A DNA stretch of 64,000 nucleotides from Linnemannia hyalina (Eukaryota > Mortierellomycota > Mortierellomycetes > Mortierellales > Mortierellaceae): contig JAHRHY010000002.1 of NCBI GenBank assembly GCA_019671135.1, positions 930,001 through 994,000 of the forward strand, written 5' to 3'. This document shows positions 23,746 to 36,089 of the stretch, in pieces. The notes beneath the pieces were generated by a model that saw only the letters and a program-made list of their open reading frames with translations, searched no databases and was not told the origin of the DNA. Every line of letters starts with the position of its first letter. The first letter of the stretch is position 1. A program made the position numbers and the translations under genes.

Positions 23746-24583
23746 AAAAAGAGAGACAAAGGTGGAGGACCAATTGAGCGAGATGCAAGCGTCATCTGAA
23801 ATTGCAGCAGACCGAGGTTAGGGGTTGGGCGCATGTTACCCATGTGGCGAGAAGAAAGAGAGGGAAAGGGATACTCATGAGGTTTGTGAGGTTGTTTCGC
23901 CGGCGATGGGCGTAGGTCTGGATGGAGATGCATTATCGATCTTGCTTTCCTGATATTAGCCTGAAGGAGGAAGGAGAGTGAAACACCGATCCAACAAATT
24001 AAACGCCCGCTTGATTTAGGGTAAATTGAGAGTTGACGTTCGAATTTTCCTCTCAGACAAGTTGACCAACAGACAGACGGTAACGGGATCATGATCTTAC
24101 ATGGGTCCTTTGTCCACTCCACTGAGCTGAATGACTTGACAAGGACGGAAAGAAAAGTGGAGAGAAGGGCGGGAAGCGAAGGGCAGGGTCTGGACGAAGG
24201 AAAAAAGGGCCAATGGCGCTCATAAAGGAGGAAAGCAAAAAATCTTTGACGAAGGGCTCATTTCCAGCCTGACTGTTATTCACACCTTGACTCCCAAGCA
24301 AGCAAGCAAAACCTTAACATAAAAAGGCAACAAAAGGGAAGAAAAGGCACGAAGCATGGACACACTACAACAACAAGCAAGCAAGCGCCATCATAAGCAT
24401 GTCTTACATCGTTGTCCTTCGTTCGCCTTTCAAGTTGACATTTTATTTGCTTTTCCTATCCCAAAGGTATGAACAAGCCCCACGCCCCTATGTAAATCAA
24501 ATGATACTCGTGAGAAAAAAGAAAAAAGAAAAAAGGAAAAAACGAAAAAAGGAAAAAACGAAAAAAGAAAAAATGTGGTCGTG
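23746..24583. other. Intergenic with GAAAAAAG-type tandem repeats
   Basis: No gene. Bases about 24511-24572 consist of imperfect tandem repeats of (G/C)GAAAAAAG-like units directly beyond the stop codon of unit 7, probably in its 3' UTR. Confidence 0.5.
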
Positions 24584-26903
24584 TTACGGATGAAGAATGG
24601 CATGCAATCTCTTCAACTCCGTCTGGAGGGCACTGATCTGCATCCGCAACTGTCGAGTGTTGGCTGTCGGGGACGCCATGCCATCATCCAGTGGGTTACG
24701 CGAATAGGCCGTGAAGGTGTATTGTGAATCGCTAGATAGACGTTGCTGGTCGTGGTAATGTGCAAGTTCCCACTGTCGTGCCTCTAACTGTTTCTGGAGT
24801 TGCTGGTAGTATTCCTGTTGTTGTTGCCTTGATAGGTTGGTCCGCTTGAGACTTGAGGTGTTCACGATGGGGTAAAGTGGTACTGGTGATGGTGTTGATG
24901 ATTTGGTGTATGAATGTGTTGGTGAAGGAGGTGGCGAGCCGTAGTTGCCCGAACGAGGATGCAGATGAGAAGAATTCGGATATGGGTGTGTAAGGGAGTC
25001 GAGGGTGCTGCTGTTCGAGTAGGTCTGGGTTCCATACATCTGCTGTTGCAGATTCAAAGGGGGGGATATGTGGAGCTGGTTCTTGTTCCTGTTCCCTGCT
25101 TCCGACACATATCTGTCTGTCTCCATTCGGGGGATGTACTTTGTCGGAGGCGCGGCTTTAGGCACGACTTTGGGCATGACCTTAGGCACCACTGTCCTTG
25201 TACTCGATTCAGCTGATGGCCAGAATTCCTCTGGCTGATGCTGATGGTGCTTCTGATCCATCTCATGGCGACGACGACGGCGACTCCTTCTGTACAACAA
25301 AAAGAAAGCGATGGCCAGTAGGAGGACCAACACTGCTGCCACACTCCCGGCGATCGCAGCGATGTGCTTGGTGCCTCCTCCTGATTCCTCACCTTCTCCT
25401 TTTAATCGACTCCCTCCTACCCCTTCGTCTCCTCCACTTCCATTTCCACCTGGTGGCGATGTGCCCGAGTAGGGATGCGAGCCGCGGACATATTTTGTAG
25501 TCCACTCTCCTGTGTAAATGTTGTAGATGAGCGGGGTCGATGACATTGGCAGAGTTGGCCTTCCTGATGAGCCTGGAGTAAACCTGATTCCTGTTGAACA
25601 TAACACGCAAAAGAAAACGAAAAAAAGATGTAATGAGTACAATGTGAGGAATATGTTTGAACAGTGCCATAGCAAAAAATACGTGTGCTTACCACCCCAA
25701 GCGATGAAACTGTCGCCGCTCACTGTACAGGCCAACTGAGAGCGGTTCTGTGATGGATCGATGCTAGGGCCTTGAGTCCATGTCATTGAAGGGACATCGA
25801 GGATGTACAGAGTTCCGATTGAGTCCTCGCCAGGAGGATTACCGCCGAAAAGAACCATTTTGGCTCCTCCGTACGCTAACGAGTGAAATGGGGGAAAGGG
25901 GGATGTGTGTCAGTTGAGGGGGTCCAAAATGTGTACAACGAGAGGGATTCCATTTTGAAGTGTGAGCATAGGGGGGAGGAGTCAGACATATTTCTTCTAT
26001 CGTACCCGGAGCCATGCAGGCGGCTCTCAACCGAGGCGGCACTGCTCCTTTTGTGATCTATCCGACGAAGTGGCGAACGATGTGAAAAAATGGTGAGTGT
26101 TTCAGCAACGACCACGCCTAAAGACCAGGTGAGCAATTTCCCTTGAACTCAAAAAAAGTACAAATGCAACTTACCATCTCGGTCCACTGCATTTTGGTAG
26201 CATCAAACTCGTAAAAGTACGATGTTCCTGGTTTCCCTTGTCCACCCCAAAGAAAGAACGTCCCCCGGAGCTCATTCCAATTGAAGGTATAGAACCTCCA
26301 ACCACCAAAGATCTGAGGGGGTAAGGGTGTAGAGGTGACAGTGTGTGTTTTAAAATCGTATATGGCCATGTCGGTGTTGTTGTATCCTGTTGGGGTGTAG
26401 ACAAGTCCTGTCTTTGGGTGTGTCACAGCCTGGAGCCCTCCCTCGGATTGGTTCATCTTCATGGGGACGGAAAAGGGTGTCCACATTCTCGTGGTAAGAC
26501 TGATGTTGCCAGACACACCAGGGGTATTAGGGGCAGCTGCATCGAGGTCGACAGGGTCCCAGAGGGAGAGGGTCTGTTGATCAGGTGAGACTGAAAAAGA
26601 GTGTCCAAAAGTAGTGAGTCCTGGTGCTACACCATTGGAGATGCTGATGGGTGTCCAAGGAGGCTTGGATGCTTCCCAGGTGGGTTGTGTGAGGTCGAGG
26701 GAAAAGAATTGGTTGGAGGCAGTGGCCTTGCCGTCGTTGTAGTCGCGCCCTCCTTGAATGTAGAGGGTGCTTTCATTGTTGAGGGTGATGAAGGCTGGGC
26801 GGGCGACAGATATAGGGGATTGCGCTGTTGTTGTAGAGTAGAGGGAGAGGGCGAGGAGACCAACTGTTGTCCGTAACCGAGTCGATAAGACAGGGTTATG
26901 CAT
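24584..26903 (-). CDS. Kelch unit 7: single-pass membrane kelch-repeat protein, 656 aa
   Basis: Exons on the minus strand: 26903-26175, 26057-26006, 25875-25693, 25590-24584, in frame with GT-AG borders. Signal peptide 1-28 (LLALSLYSTTTAQS). Kelch strands include LNNESTLYIQGG, FFSLDLTQPTW, HSFSVSPDQQTLSLW, VTHPKTGLVYTPTG, FYTFNWNELRGTFFLWGG, MVLFGGNPPGEDS, LYILDVPSMTW and LACTVSGDSFIAWGG. A Gly-rich linker with acidic GEGEESGGG precedes the helix (about 398-421, AAIAGSVAAVLVLLLAIAFF) and a very basic RRSRRRRRHEM. The ~230-aa tail is unusual in the family: PKVMPKVVPKAAPP repeats, many Tyr/Ser/Pro, a QQQQEYYQQLQKQLEARQ coil and a terminal TRQLRMQISALQTELKRL coil in place of a clear PQDH block. 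This is the longest unit in the window. Confidence 0.85.
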
Positions 26904-27151
26904 TATGTTGTTGGGAGAGGTGGGAGTGAAGAAGGAGATGACGCGCGTTTGTGATGTGAGGATGTGTGGAAAGAGGCCGATGTGTATGTGTGATGATTAG
27001 AGTGGTTGTTGTAGTGTATTTGTATATAGCTTGTGCGTGTTGTGAGGAAAGCAAAGAAGGCTGGAGGTGGAGAAATGGTGTGGAGAGGGCCAAAGGAAGA
27101 GGCGAAGGAAGAGGCGAAGGAAGAAAGAAGAGTAAAGAGTGAAGAGAGAAT

Positions 27152-27191
<40 letters not shown>

Positions 27192-27682
27192 AGAAAGAGT
27201 GAAAAGAGAAGAGGAGAGGGAGGGGGGATGACGAGGCGATAGGTGGCCCGGCTGAGGTAAAATTGAGAACGGTGCCTGAGCGACGCCCACTTTTCTTTCT
27301 GCCTGTGTCCCCTTGCCTTCGCCCTTTGTTGTTGTTGTACTCCCTCATTCATTCTTCCCTTCGACTTTCCCCCAACCTTCATCCCTCCACGGCGTTAAAA
27401 AACATGGCAACCTGTGTGCAACCACAACAAAGGACAGACAATAAATGGCAGACAAAAAACGACAAGCACCAGCACCAAAGACAACACCAGTCGACGACAT
27501 GCGATCTGTCTGATCGATCAAGCCTGACCCCTGAAATGTTCTTAAACAAAAAGGAATAAGGTGAAGAAAAGGCTTGCTTGATGTCATAGCTCGGGGACTA
27601 ATCTCGTTCCTGCACATGCACATAATTTAAAAAAGCAAAGCTTAAGTCTTGGGTCCTGTCCCGCTCAAACTCAAATTGCTTT
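26904..27682. promoter_or_regulatory. Purine-rich upstream region of kelch unit 7 with (GA)n microsatellite
   Basis: Directly upstream of the unit 7 start the coding strand is C/T-rich. Plus-strand bases 27154-27189 are an uninterrupted GA repeat of about 18 units. The region fits the pyrimidine-rich leaders seen before other genes here, so it is probably promoter/5' UTR. The low-complexity open frames are not taken as genes. Confidence 0.45.
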
Positions 27683-29242
27683 TTGTCCCTGACATGCAGC
27701 TCGAAGGAATGGAATGCCTCTGTCTACTTTTCCCTCCCAAATGACATCGATCAGATACGAGTGACTACAATGACGGAAGGACGTCTCTTACCCTGTCGAC
27801 AGAGGTTGCTGAGAAAGCTGTTTTTGGATGACAGCGAGAGATTGAAGAAGGAAGAGGAATGTGCATCCGATGAGGTAACCATGATGATGGAAACAAACGA
27901 AAAGGCAACTACAACACATTATCCTTCACCGTGGGATGGACTCAAAAAAAAGGAAGACAATGGTTGGGTGTTCTATTTTTTGTTGTGCAGGGAGCGAGTG
28001 CAACAACCCTTGAGCAGATGATGGCAAAGCAACAACCAACAGTATATGTTTTGTTTCTGAACTGTGTGAATGGTATTATCTACGTGGCCGATGACACGCT
28101 TGGGATTAGGCAACATGTGTTCCCTTTCCTTCTCGCGCTGCACAAACGGTCATCATTGTATGTGATGTTTACGTTTGGCACAATGGCAGTCACGTTTGGG
28201 CCTCTCAATGGCACTCTTCCCATGGGCGAAGTTGATTCCTTCGTTTCGACCTTCACTCATCACAACGAGACAAGACTAGCACCACACCAGTGCCACCCAT
28301 ACCTCTCCTCTTTTGCTATAGATGCTTGTTCTGGATGGACGAGCCGCACCGGTGACGCCCAACCAACCTTACCTCTGCTGGTGATGTTGAATTATTTGGG
28401 CCATGATCTTGGCGTTCGTCTGTCAAATGTAGATCTCCCACACAGAGAAAGAGCCCATCTGATTGTGAATTTTTTAGCCGTTCACCACCAGCTCCACATT
28501 TTTTCTTCCCATGTATGATCTTTATTCTTGGCAGAAGAGTACGTGGTGAGTTAGAGGCATACCTTGGTTGAGGACAGAAAGGAAATGGGCGAAACGGAAG
28601 ATGGAAATGGGTGTCCTTGTACTTCTGTCAGAAAAAGGAGAGATGACATTTTTGTAATGTTCTTGTTTTTACTCCGCCGTTCCCTCCCCACTCCTCTTCC
28701 TTCTTACTTTCATTCCTTTACTCCTGCTCCGTTTTCATTACGAAGCTTCTCTTATTGGCAACAGGATTAACATTAGTTCCATCATAAACGGATGCACATT
28801 CACTTCACTCCCTTGAAATCGCTTTCCAAAACGCCTGTTGAATCTCTACTTGTTTTTTTTTCCTGTACTTGGACGACCAAATGCTGCCATCACATATTGA
28901 ACCCAGACGGATGTTCAATTTCACTTTTTGCGAAAACTTTCCGCGTCAATTTCGCGTCACCTTTACCTTCTTTCCCACCTACCCTCTTTTATTCTTTGCT
29001 TCCGACATGAATGACTCTCTTTCCTTACACTCGGGGCTTTTTCTCGTTGCTTTTTAATAAACCTGTTTCTTACTCGACACCCTCTTAATTTCCTTTTCGT
29101 TGTCCCATGTCATCACGGTCGGTGATCATGAAAACGAAAAAAAAAAGTAGAGAATTATGATTGTTACACCGCTAGCCCAACCTCTTCGTCGTGGTTTAAT
29201 TTATTTATTTATTTTTTCGTTGAGGAGAAAGAAAATATAACA
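27683..29242. other. Intergenic, with an uncertain plus-strand frame 27931-28518
   Basis: The plus-strand frame 27931-28518 (195 codons, ATG start) has mixed composition rather than low complexity, reading for example FLNCVNGIIYVADDTLGIR and VMLNYLGHDLGVRLSNVDL. Codon bias is weak, no family is recognised and no paralogue occurs in the window. It could be a small orphan gene or chance. 28519-29242 is AT-rich and carries the 3' UTR of unit 8. Confidence 0.25.
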
Positions 29243-31436
29243 TTAGGAGTCAAGTCTGGCCTGGAGGCGGTTCAATTCAGCCTGCAAAGAGTTAATCTGC
29301 TGCTGCAGCTCAAAATTCCCCTTGGCACCATCACTTTTTCTCACAGGTACACCTGCCCCCTGAGGCCCTCGTGGACTCCTGAACCCCTCCCCAAAAGGTA
29401 TCTCAGAATTGAATGAAGGGTTGTACTGTGGGTTGGGAGACTGTGTGGCAAGTTTTTCCTGACGATCGGCGATCTGGTACTGGAGTTGCTGGATATGATC
29501 CTGTGGGCTGAGGGACGACAAGAGGGGAGGTGGCGGGATGAAGGGAACCAATTGTGGGCTGGCTGCTCCTGGATTCGATCTTCCATCGAGTTTATTCTTG
29601 TACTCCTGCATGGCGATGTATTTTTGTGGTGGAATTGGGTAGCTGACCGACTTCTGATCTTCGGGCTTGCGATGAGAGTATATGTCGAACGGCGATGATG
29701 AGGATGGTGGGTTGTCGCGAGAGGTCTCCATGGATGGTAGAATCTGATCTTGTTGGTGGTAATCTCCAGATCTCTGACCATTCTCGGATTTTTCATTAGT
29801 TTGTCGACGTCTTCGGATAACAAAAAAGGCGGCCAAGGCAATGACAACAAGAACACCAGCAACCCCTCCTCCAATCGCGGCGGCGTTGCTGTTGGTCTCA
29901 CCACTTCTCACATCTCCCTCTTTCCCACCCTTGCCTGGTGGTTCTGGGTTTGGCGGGTTTGGCGGGTTTGGCGCATTCGGATCAAAGTGAGTGCCGCGCG
30001 TGAACGTGTCGGTCCAGGCTCCAGTGTGAATGTTGTAGATAAGCATTGCCCCTGGCGCATCCTGGGGCGTACCTCCTGAGATGAATCTTATACCTATCAC
30101 AGCAAAAAAAAAGATAAGGTTGATGTTAATGACAACGAAATACACAAAAAAAAAAGTGGGGGGATGCATACATGACAGTCATAAGTCTTACCACCCCAGA
30201 CAATGAAGTTATCGCCCGAAACCGCACAGGCCATCGCCGATCTGCCCAGAGATGGATCGAGACCTGCAGCCTGACTCCAAATCATATTCCGAACATCGAG
30301 GATGTAGAGGCCGCCACTCGACGATTCATTTGAAGGCTCTCCTCCAAAGAGAAGCATCTTTGTCCCGTTATACGCTACCATACAAAAAGTTAAATAATAA
30401 TAATAATAATATAACAGTAGAATAAGGGTGGTGAGTGAGGTAGGTGAATAAAATAGTTCTCCAGTCATGACCAGACAGAGAACGGTCTACAGACAGGCCT
30501 GTTTCACAAAAATTAACCTACCAGGAACCATGCAACTCCTACGTCGGAATCGGGGGGTGTCGCCAGTTGCGGGCTTGAAGAGAGAGATATGAGTGGTGTG
30601 AAAAGAGGCAGTGGTAAGTTACTCCGTGTTATGTTAGTGGTCTCAACTCATAGAGGACGACGTGCCACAGCAGAAAACGAGCAAAGATAGAACGAGAGAT
30701 ATACCAGTGCAGTCCACTTGTTAGAAGCAGTAGAATACTCGACAAAGGGATTCGTCTCCCTTATAGGCGTGTTCCCAAAGAAAATAAAAGTGTTCCGCAA
30801 CTCGCTCCAAACAAACGTATAGAACCGATCGTTGACAAAGCCGTTCGGACTGGTAGCAGGCGTGAAGGACTGGGTCGCAGGGTTATAGACCCCCATACTG
30901 ACATTGTTGTACCCGCACGGGTTGTAGACCAATCCTGTCCGTGGATCCGTCTCAGAATGTAGGTCGCTCGAAAAGGTAAGTTGACTTGGCGTGGGGACTT
31001 GAGTCCAGGTGTCGGTAGCGATGGTATAGTTGAGCACCAAGCCTGGGTAGTCGGCCCAGAAGGTGAGGTTCTGCTTGTCTGGTGATACAGAGATGGAGTG
31101 TTTATTGATCCTCGCTATCAGATTAAGGGATTCGGGGTACACCCTAGCTCGCCATGGTGGGTTCACAGTGGTCCAGGTGGGTTGGGTGAGATCGAGGGTG
31201 TAGAATTGATTGGTGGTGGGTCCTGCCGGTCCGTAGGAGATTCCTCCTTGCATAAAGAACGTATCCTCGTTGACCGTCGTGAAGGCCATACTGCCAACCG
31301 TCATGGGAGGTGAGGAGTATTGTTGCGCCATCGCAGGTACCGAGAGGAAGAGAGGAAGAATGATGATGGGATAGAGGATTCCCCATGGCAAAGCAAGGGC
31401 TCTCAGTTTGTTAGGCAGTCGGGTTGACGCAGTCAT
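29243..31436 (-). CDS. Kelch unit 8: single-pass membrane kelch-repeat protein, 605 aa
   Basis: Exons on the minus strand: 31436-30705, 30573-30522, 30374-30192, 30093-29243, in frame. The ATG at 31436 is chosen over the one at 31763 because it directly precedes a basic region and hydrophobic core of a ~38-residue signal peptide ending SVPAMAQQ. Kelch strands include FTTVNEDTFFMQGG, FYTLDLTQPTW, HSISVSPDKQNLTFW, ETDPRTGLVYNPCG, FYTFVWSELRNTFIFFG, MLLFGGEPSNESSSGG, LYILDVRNMIW and MACAVSGDNFIVWGG. A Pro/Asn repeat linker (NPPNPPNPEPP) leads to the helix (about 394-415, AAIGGGVAGVLVVIALAAFF) and VIRRRRQ. The tail has SPQDHIQQLQYQIADRQEK, NPQYNPSFNSE, SPRGPQGAGVPV and a terminal coil, LQQQINSLQAELNRLQARL. 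It is the clearest example of the complete family architecture. Confidence 0.87.
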
Positions 31437-32984
31437 CACCCGAGGAACTAACAGGAGGAAGGGAAAAAATGAGAGAGAGTGAGGCTGAGAGAAAGATGAA
31501 AGGAGAGAGAGTATGCGGGTGTGGATATGTAATTGCTGACAAAGAGAGAAGGAAAAAGGGTGCAGGAAGAGAGGAGGAGCGGGGAGTACTCGAGTGTGAA
31601 GGAGTGAGGGAGAAGAAGAGAAAGGGGGGGAAAGAAGAAATCCAGGCACAACAAAATTATTGGGCTGCGTGGGTTCTCCACTCGTTCGCGTGTGTCGGAA
31701 AGTAAACAATGCGTCTGGCACAACGGTATAAACAAATATGAGCATGGTTGTGTGCATTGCCACTTATTCAAACTTGTTTGCATAACCTTTTCCTCTTTTA
31801 TATGTTGTTGTTTTATGAAAGAGAAAACAGGGCATGTTTGCTAAACATATGTAAACCACAGGAAGTAATGGAAACATCATGCAACGGCAACAACCAGAGG
31901 AAACTAGTTGGTGCCTGATGTTGAAAGAAGGAAGGGTGAATGAAAGGTCAGCATCGCAAAAGGCGTATTGTACGGTAGTACATAATGGAGAGACTGCGAG
32001 GCACATGATGATGTTGAACGGAGGGGTGGATGGAGGAAGGAAGGGAGGAGGAATTAGAAAGGCAAGAGGGTCTTGGTAAACGACAATAACAATAAAGGCA
32101 AACTTTAAAAAAAAAGCAAGAGGAAAATGCCTGTCAGCGCCGCCCAAACAACACTAACAACAATGTGAGCATCCCTAGCCATGCAAGATTCAAATTTCCC
32201 TTTTGTGCCATACATGTAGTGGATATCGTACTAAACATCTGGGTTTGCAATTTCTTGATCGATCAAGTTACGGGCAGACCATTGGTATCGCGGGCGAAAA
32301 AATGCGTGCCGTGCACACATCAGATCACAGGAATCATGGAAAGAGATATGTGCCAATCCACATAACCTTGTCAACCGATGTCTCATCGATCTCCAAAAAG
32401 AACAGAAAGAGCACACAAGCCGGTTCCTTATTACTGCTTCTAGACCTTCTACTTTTCATGTCCGAGGAAGGAGAAGAGGAAGGAAGAGAGAAAGAAGGGC
32501 TCACAGGAAAAAGTGAAGATGGCAATGCGATAGGGAAAAAAACTGTGTCATGGTAAATGAGACCCTTCTCATACAATGGCTCCAGTCTGGTATCAAAGAA
32601 AAAATATCAGCTAGCAGCTAAGGAGCCCCTTCTTGACACCACATTCATTTACTGTCTGGCCTTGAATTGACTTTCCTTACAAAATGTCGTATGTTAAACC
32701 CCACCAGAAGAAACATTTTCTGCCTTCTTCTAAGGTATAAACCTAATACACCCTTTGTTCTTTTTCGTCACCGAGTGTAACAAAACTTGTTTTGTTTTTC
32801 CTTGAAGATTACAGTTCGGTCCACTTGCAATTCCAATTAAATGGTAGGACAATCCCTCCATCAATGTCATCAATTCTACCCCATTCCCATTGTCCTCTTT
32901 ACTTTCTTAATCCACTCTTTGGTTGAAATGTACTGTGGACTATTGCTGTTTATTATTGTCTTGGTGATGGATCGACGATTCTTA
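31437..32984. other. Intergenic between kelch units 8 and 9
   Basis: 31437-31700 is C/T-rich on the coding strand, the probable leader of unit 8. The remainder is AT-rich with no coding signal that I trust. Confidence 0.45.
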
Positions 32985-34904
32985 TTAGCGCGACAGTTGC
33001 CGCACAAGTTCTCGAGGATCTCCTGGGATCCCCGTCACCTCATAATAAGAAGGGATGACGGGTCGGGAACGAGAGGATGCGGAATATGAAGGAGGTAAGC
33101 CTGAGACACCTGGTGGTTCGCTCCTGGGTGTGTACTGCACGTTATTGTAGGACATCTCCTGCTGCTGCTGTTGTTGATTGTTTAGCTTGCTCTGGTAGGA
33201 CTCGTTGGATATTGGTTCTAGTTGGACCACTCTATCTTCCGCAGGAGATGGCATTATCGACAAACTGGGCGAAACCATCTCAAAGTCCTTTGTACTGCGT
33301 TGCCGACGTCTCTGAATGATAAGGAAGATGATTCCAGCAAGGACCCCGACACCAACTGCAACCCCTCCGCCGATCGCTGCGCCGCTGGTGGTGGTGATGC
33401 CTCCGCCTCCAACGATTTCACCGCTTCCTATGTTTGAACCTCCACCAGCAATCGGACTCTCACCACCACCTACTGGTCCGCTTCCTGAACCACCACCACC
33501 TGAACCACTTCCGGACCCTCCTCCTGCGCCAGTTCCTGGTACTCCTCCTGGTGCTCCCTCCGTCTTATTGCCATTGGCGCCACGGACAAACTTTTCTGTC
33601 CATTTTCCTGTTTTGATGTTGAAGATAAGTGGCGTTGTTGGCACCGCGACACTATCAACCGACAACATCTCCTTGTACCCTAATGGATAACGACATGGAT
33701 GGTAGCTGCGGTTAGTGTATTTGTTGTTGAAAAGAAGAGGGCCACGACCAAGAACGTTTACTTAGCGTAAAGGAAGGCTCTTACCTCCCCAGACGACAAA
33801 ATTATCTCCAGCAACCGCACACGCCATCTCCGACCTCGCGTCCGGTGCATCTTTGCCGACGGTCCATGTCATAGTCGGGATGTCGAGGATAGAGAGGGAT
33901 GCGACAGATGGTCCTGATCCATCACCGCCAAAGAGGATCATCTTGGTGCCGTTATATGCTAAGATGAGGGGCAGAGAAGAATAATGACATGTCAATTACA
34001 AGAATTGAGTTATAGGTGAGTTATAGACGGTTATCCGAATACCATGTTGCTCTTACCAGGTACCATGCAGCTCCTGCGCCTGAAGGAAGGGGCCGTGCCG
34101 TTTGTTTTCTAATGATTAAGGCAGCATATCAAGCGTTAAAAAAATGACTGTTAAAGACATCATACATCAACGACTTATCGTGGTTGTGTGACGTACCAGT
34201 TGGGTCCACTGGCTTGTGGAAGGCGAGTACTCAGAAAAGGCGTTCACATTGCTGACATTACCAGCAAACAAAAGAAAACTCTTGCGAGGTTGACACCAGA
34301 CGAACGAATAAGAATCCAGGGTTGGCACAAGAGCCATGGGTATGTTGATCAAGGTAACCAATCCAGTCAAGTAGTTGTATCGGACCATGTAGTTGGAATT
34401 GAGAGGCCCTACTCCAGGGATGTAGACTGCTCCGGTTGCTGGATCCGATGCTGCACGGAGGCCACTGCCAGAGATGACCAAGCCTACCGAGAGCGGCACT
34501 TTTGTCCATGAGGCGTCGGTGATACTGTAATTGACGGCAACAGTCGGGAAAACACTCCAAAGCGTGAGAGTCTGGCGGTCAGGCGAGATCGTCATGGATT
34601 GACTGGAGATTTGGGTAGCAGTGGTTGTGGGAGAGGTCAAAGCCTTCCAGGGCGGACTCGTTGCGTTCCAATCCTGAGTGAGGTCGAGAGCGTAGAATTG
34701 AGAGGTAATTTTGGCGGTGCCTCCGGGTGGTGGGAGGATTATTCCGCCCTGGATATACAATGTACTCTCATCGATGGCTGTGTATGCCATTCCGTATGTT
34801 GAAGCAGGGGTTTGAGCTGATACCATAGCTGTTAGGAAAGAGAGCGTTCCCAAGAGCCATGAAAGGGGGCTCAATCGACAACTAGGATGAAGAAGAGTCA
34901 TCAT
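32985..34904 (-). CDS. Kelch unit 9: membrane kelch-repeat protein with shortened tail, 542 aa
   Basis: Exons on the minus strand: 34904-34197, 34108-34057, 33958-33785, 33679-32985, in frame. Signal peptide 1-31 (LLGTLSFLTAMVSAQ); a second ATG three bases later is equally possible. Kelch strands: MAYTAIDESTLYIQGG, FYALDLTQDW, SMTISPDRQTLTLW, SDPATGAVYIPG, YSFVWCQPRKSFLLFAG, MILFGGDGSGPSVAS, LSILDIPTMTW and MACAVAGDNFVVWGG. The linker is an exceptionally long Gly/Ser/Pro tract (about 350-410), then the helix (about 412-434, AAIGGGVAVGVGVLAGIIF) and QRRRQR. The tail is only ~108 aa: a Q6 run, NVQYTPRSEPPG and a stop at DPRELVRQLSR, where other units begin the final coiled coil. The PQDH segment is missing. 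Its closest relative in the window is unit 10. Confidence 0.85.
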
Positions 34905-36089
34905 CGATTGTTTGGGAGGGATTATCGAGTTGAAAGTTATGTACTGGAGAGTGAAGAAGGGATGAAAAAAGGAGAGAGAGAGAGTGGAGAGAGCACGGAG
35001 GGCTAAAGGACAACGAACACTGGAGCGATTAGAGGACAAGTTATGTAGCTAGAGTAGAGATAGGACGATTTAGTTAAGGAGGAGGAAGAGGAGAGGGTGA
35101 TGCAATGCGATTGAGGGAAGGGTACGAAAGAAGAATGGCGTTGGGGAATAGAAAGAACAGAGGATAAAGTGTGGAGAGAGGACAGAGAGAAGAATAAGTG
35201 AAAGAAAAGAGAGAATGGAAAAAAGAGATGCAAAGAAACGACAGCAAAGAACGTTACGTTTATTTTTTGCTATGAGAGTGAAAATAGACGGTGCAACCAC
35301 ACATGAATATTAGGGGTCATGGCTTGTGTCCGCATGCGCGATGTGTTATGCATTGTGTTTATGAGAGAGGGAGAGAAAAGCAAAGCCAAAAAAAAAAAAA
35401 AAAAGGCAGGGGCATCTGTGCGTATGCTTATTTCAGTTCTGAAATGGTTTCATTCGACCAATTGAAAGGCATTCAGTCGAGTGTTTGAGACGAAATTTAA
35501 TTCGCGAGAGAGTATGCCTTTGCCTTTGTAATCATCCCCCATTTCTTGCTTGTGGCTGCTTTGTCTTCTTATTTGGGTGGACTCTTCTCTTCCCCCTGAT
35601 ACTAATATATCCACTGCCCTGGTAACTCTAGGGAATGTCGCGTTTCGATTGGGATATTGAGCATCCTTTGAGTGTGTCCTTGGAGGTCAAAGCAAAAGGA
35701 ACAAAAAATCAAACCCTTCTTCAATTGCGGGCTCAAATAATTTCGTTACAGTGATATAAATTTAGGGGTGTTGGTTCCGTGAGGAGAAAGATGAAGAAAG
35801 AGGAGAAAAGGGAGATGCAGAGAAGACCGACTGACATCATTGCGGATCGAACAGGCAAGACAATCAAGCCGACAACGACTAAAAAAAAAAGAAAGGAAAT
35901 GGCAGCCTCATACGAGACGAACAAGAGAGAACGGTGCATGTACCTGTATATTATTTTTCTTGTGTTGCAGTGTCATCATTAGGACCATCATCAAGGACAC
36001 TTTGTTGCATGTCTAAAAAAGGCTCCATGATTATGAGTTCTACCTGTTACGCAAGGTAGGCGAAGAGGGTATATGTAGGCACAATGGAA
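34905..36089. promoter_or_regulatory. Upstream region of unit 9, sharing a block with the upstream region of unit 10
   Basis: The coding strand is C/T-rich just upstream of the start. Plus-strand bases 35446-35490 (GGTTTCATTCG then CAATT, AAAGGCATTCA) recur upstream of unit 10 at 38608-38650 with few differences. This suggests the two genes were duplicated together with about 500 bp of upstream DNA. No gene is seen. Confidence 0.5.

Noticed and set aside
23166..24122. A 318-codon minus-strand frame as a gene
   Set aside because: Its end is out of frame with the true kelch tail end and its middle matches a damaged exon 3. It is a kelch relic, not a separate gene.
27154..27189. GA repeat as a possible CRISPR or structured array
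   Set aside because: A plain dinucleotide microsatellite. No CRISPR-type repeat-spacer structure exists in the window, and none is expected in a fungal nuclear genome.
33316..33690. Pro-rich plus-strand frame
   Set aside because: Antisense of the Gly/Ser linker of kelch unit 9.
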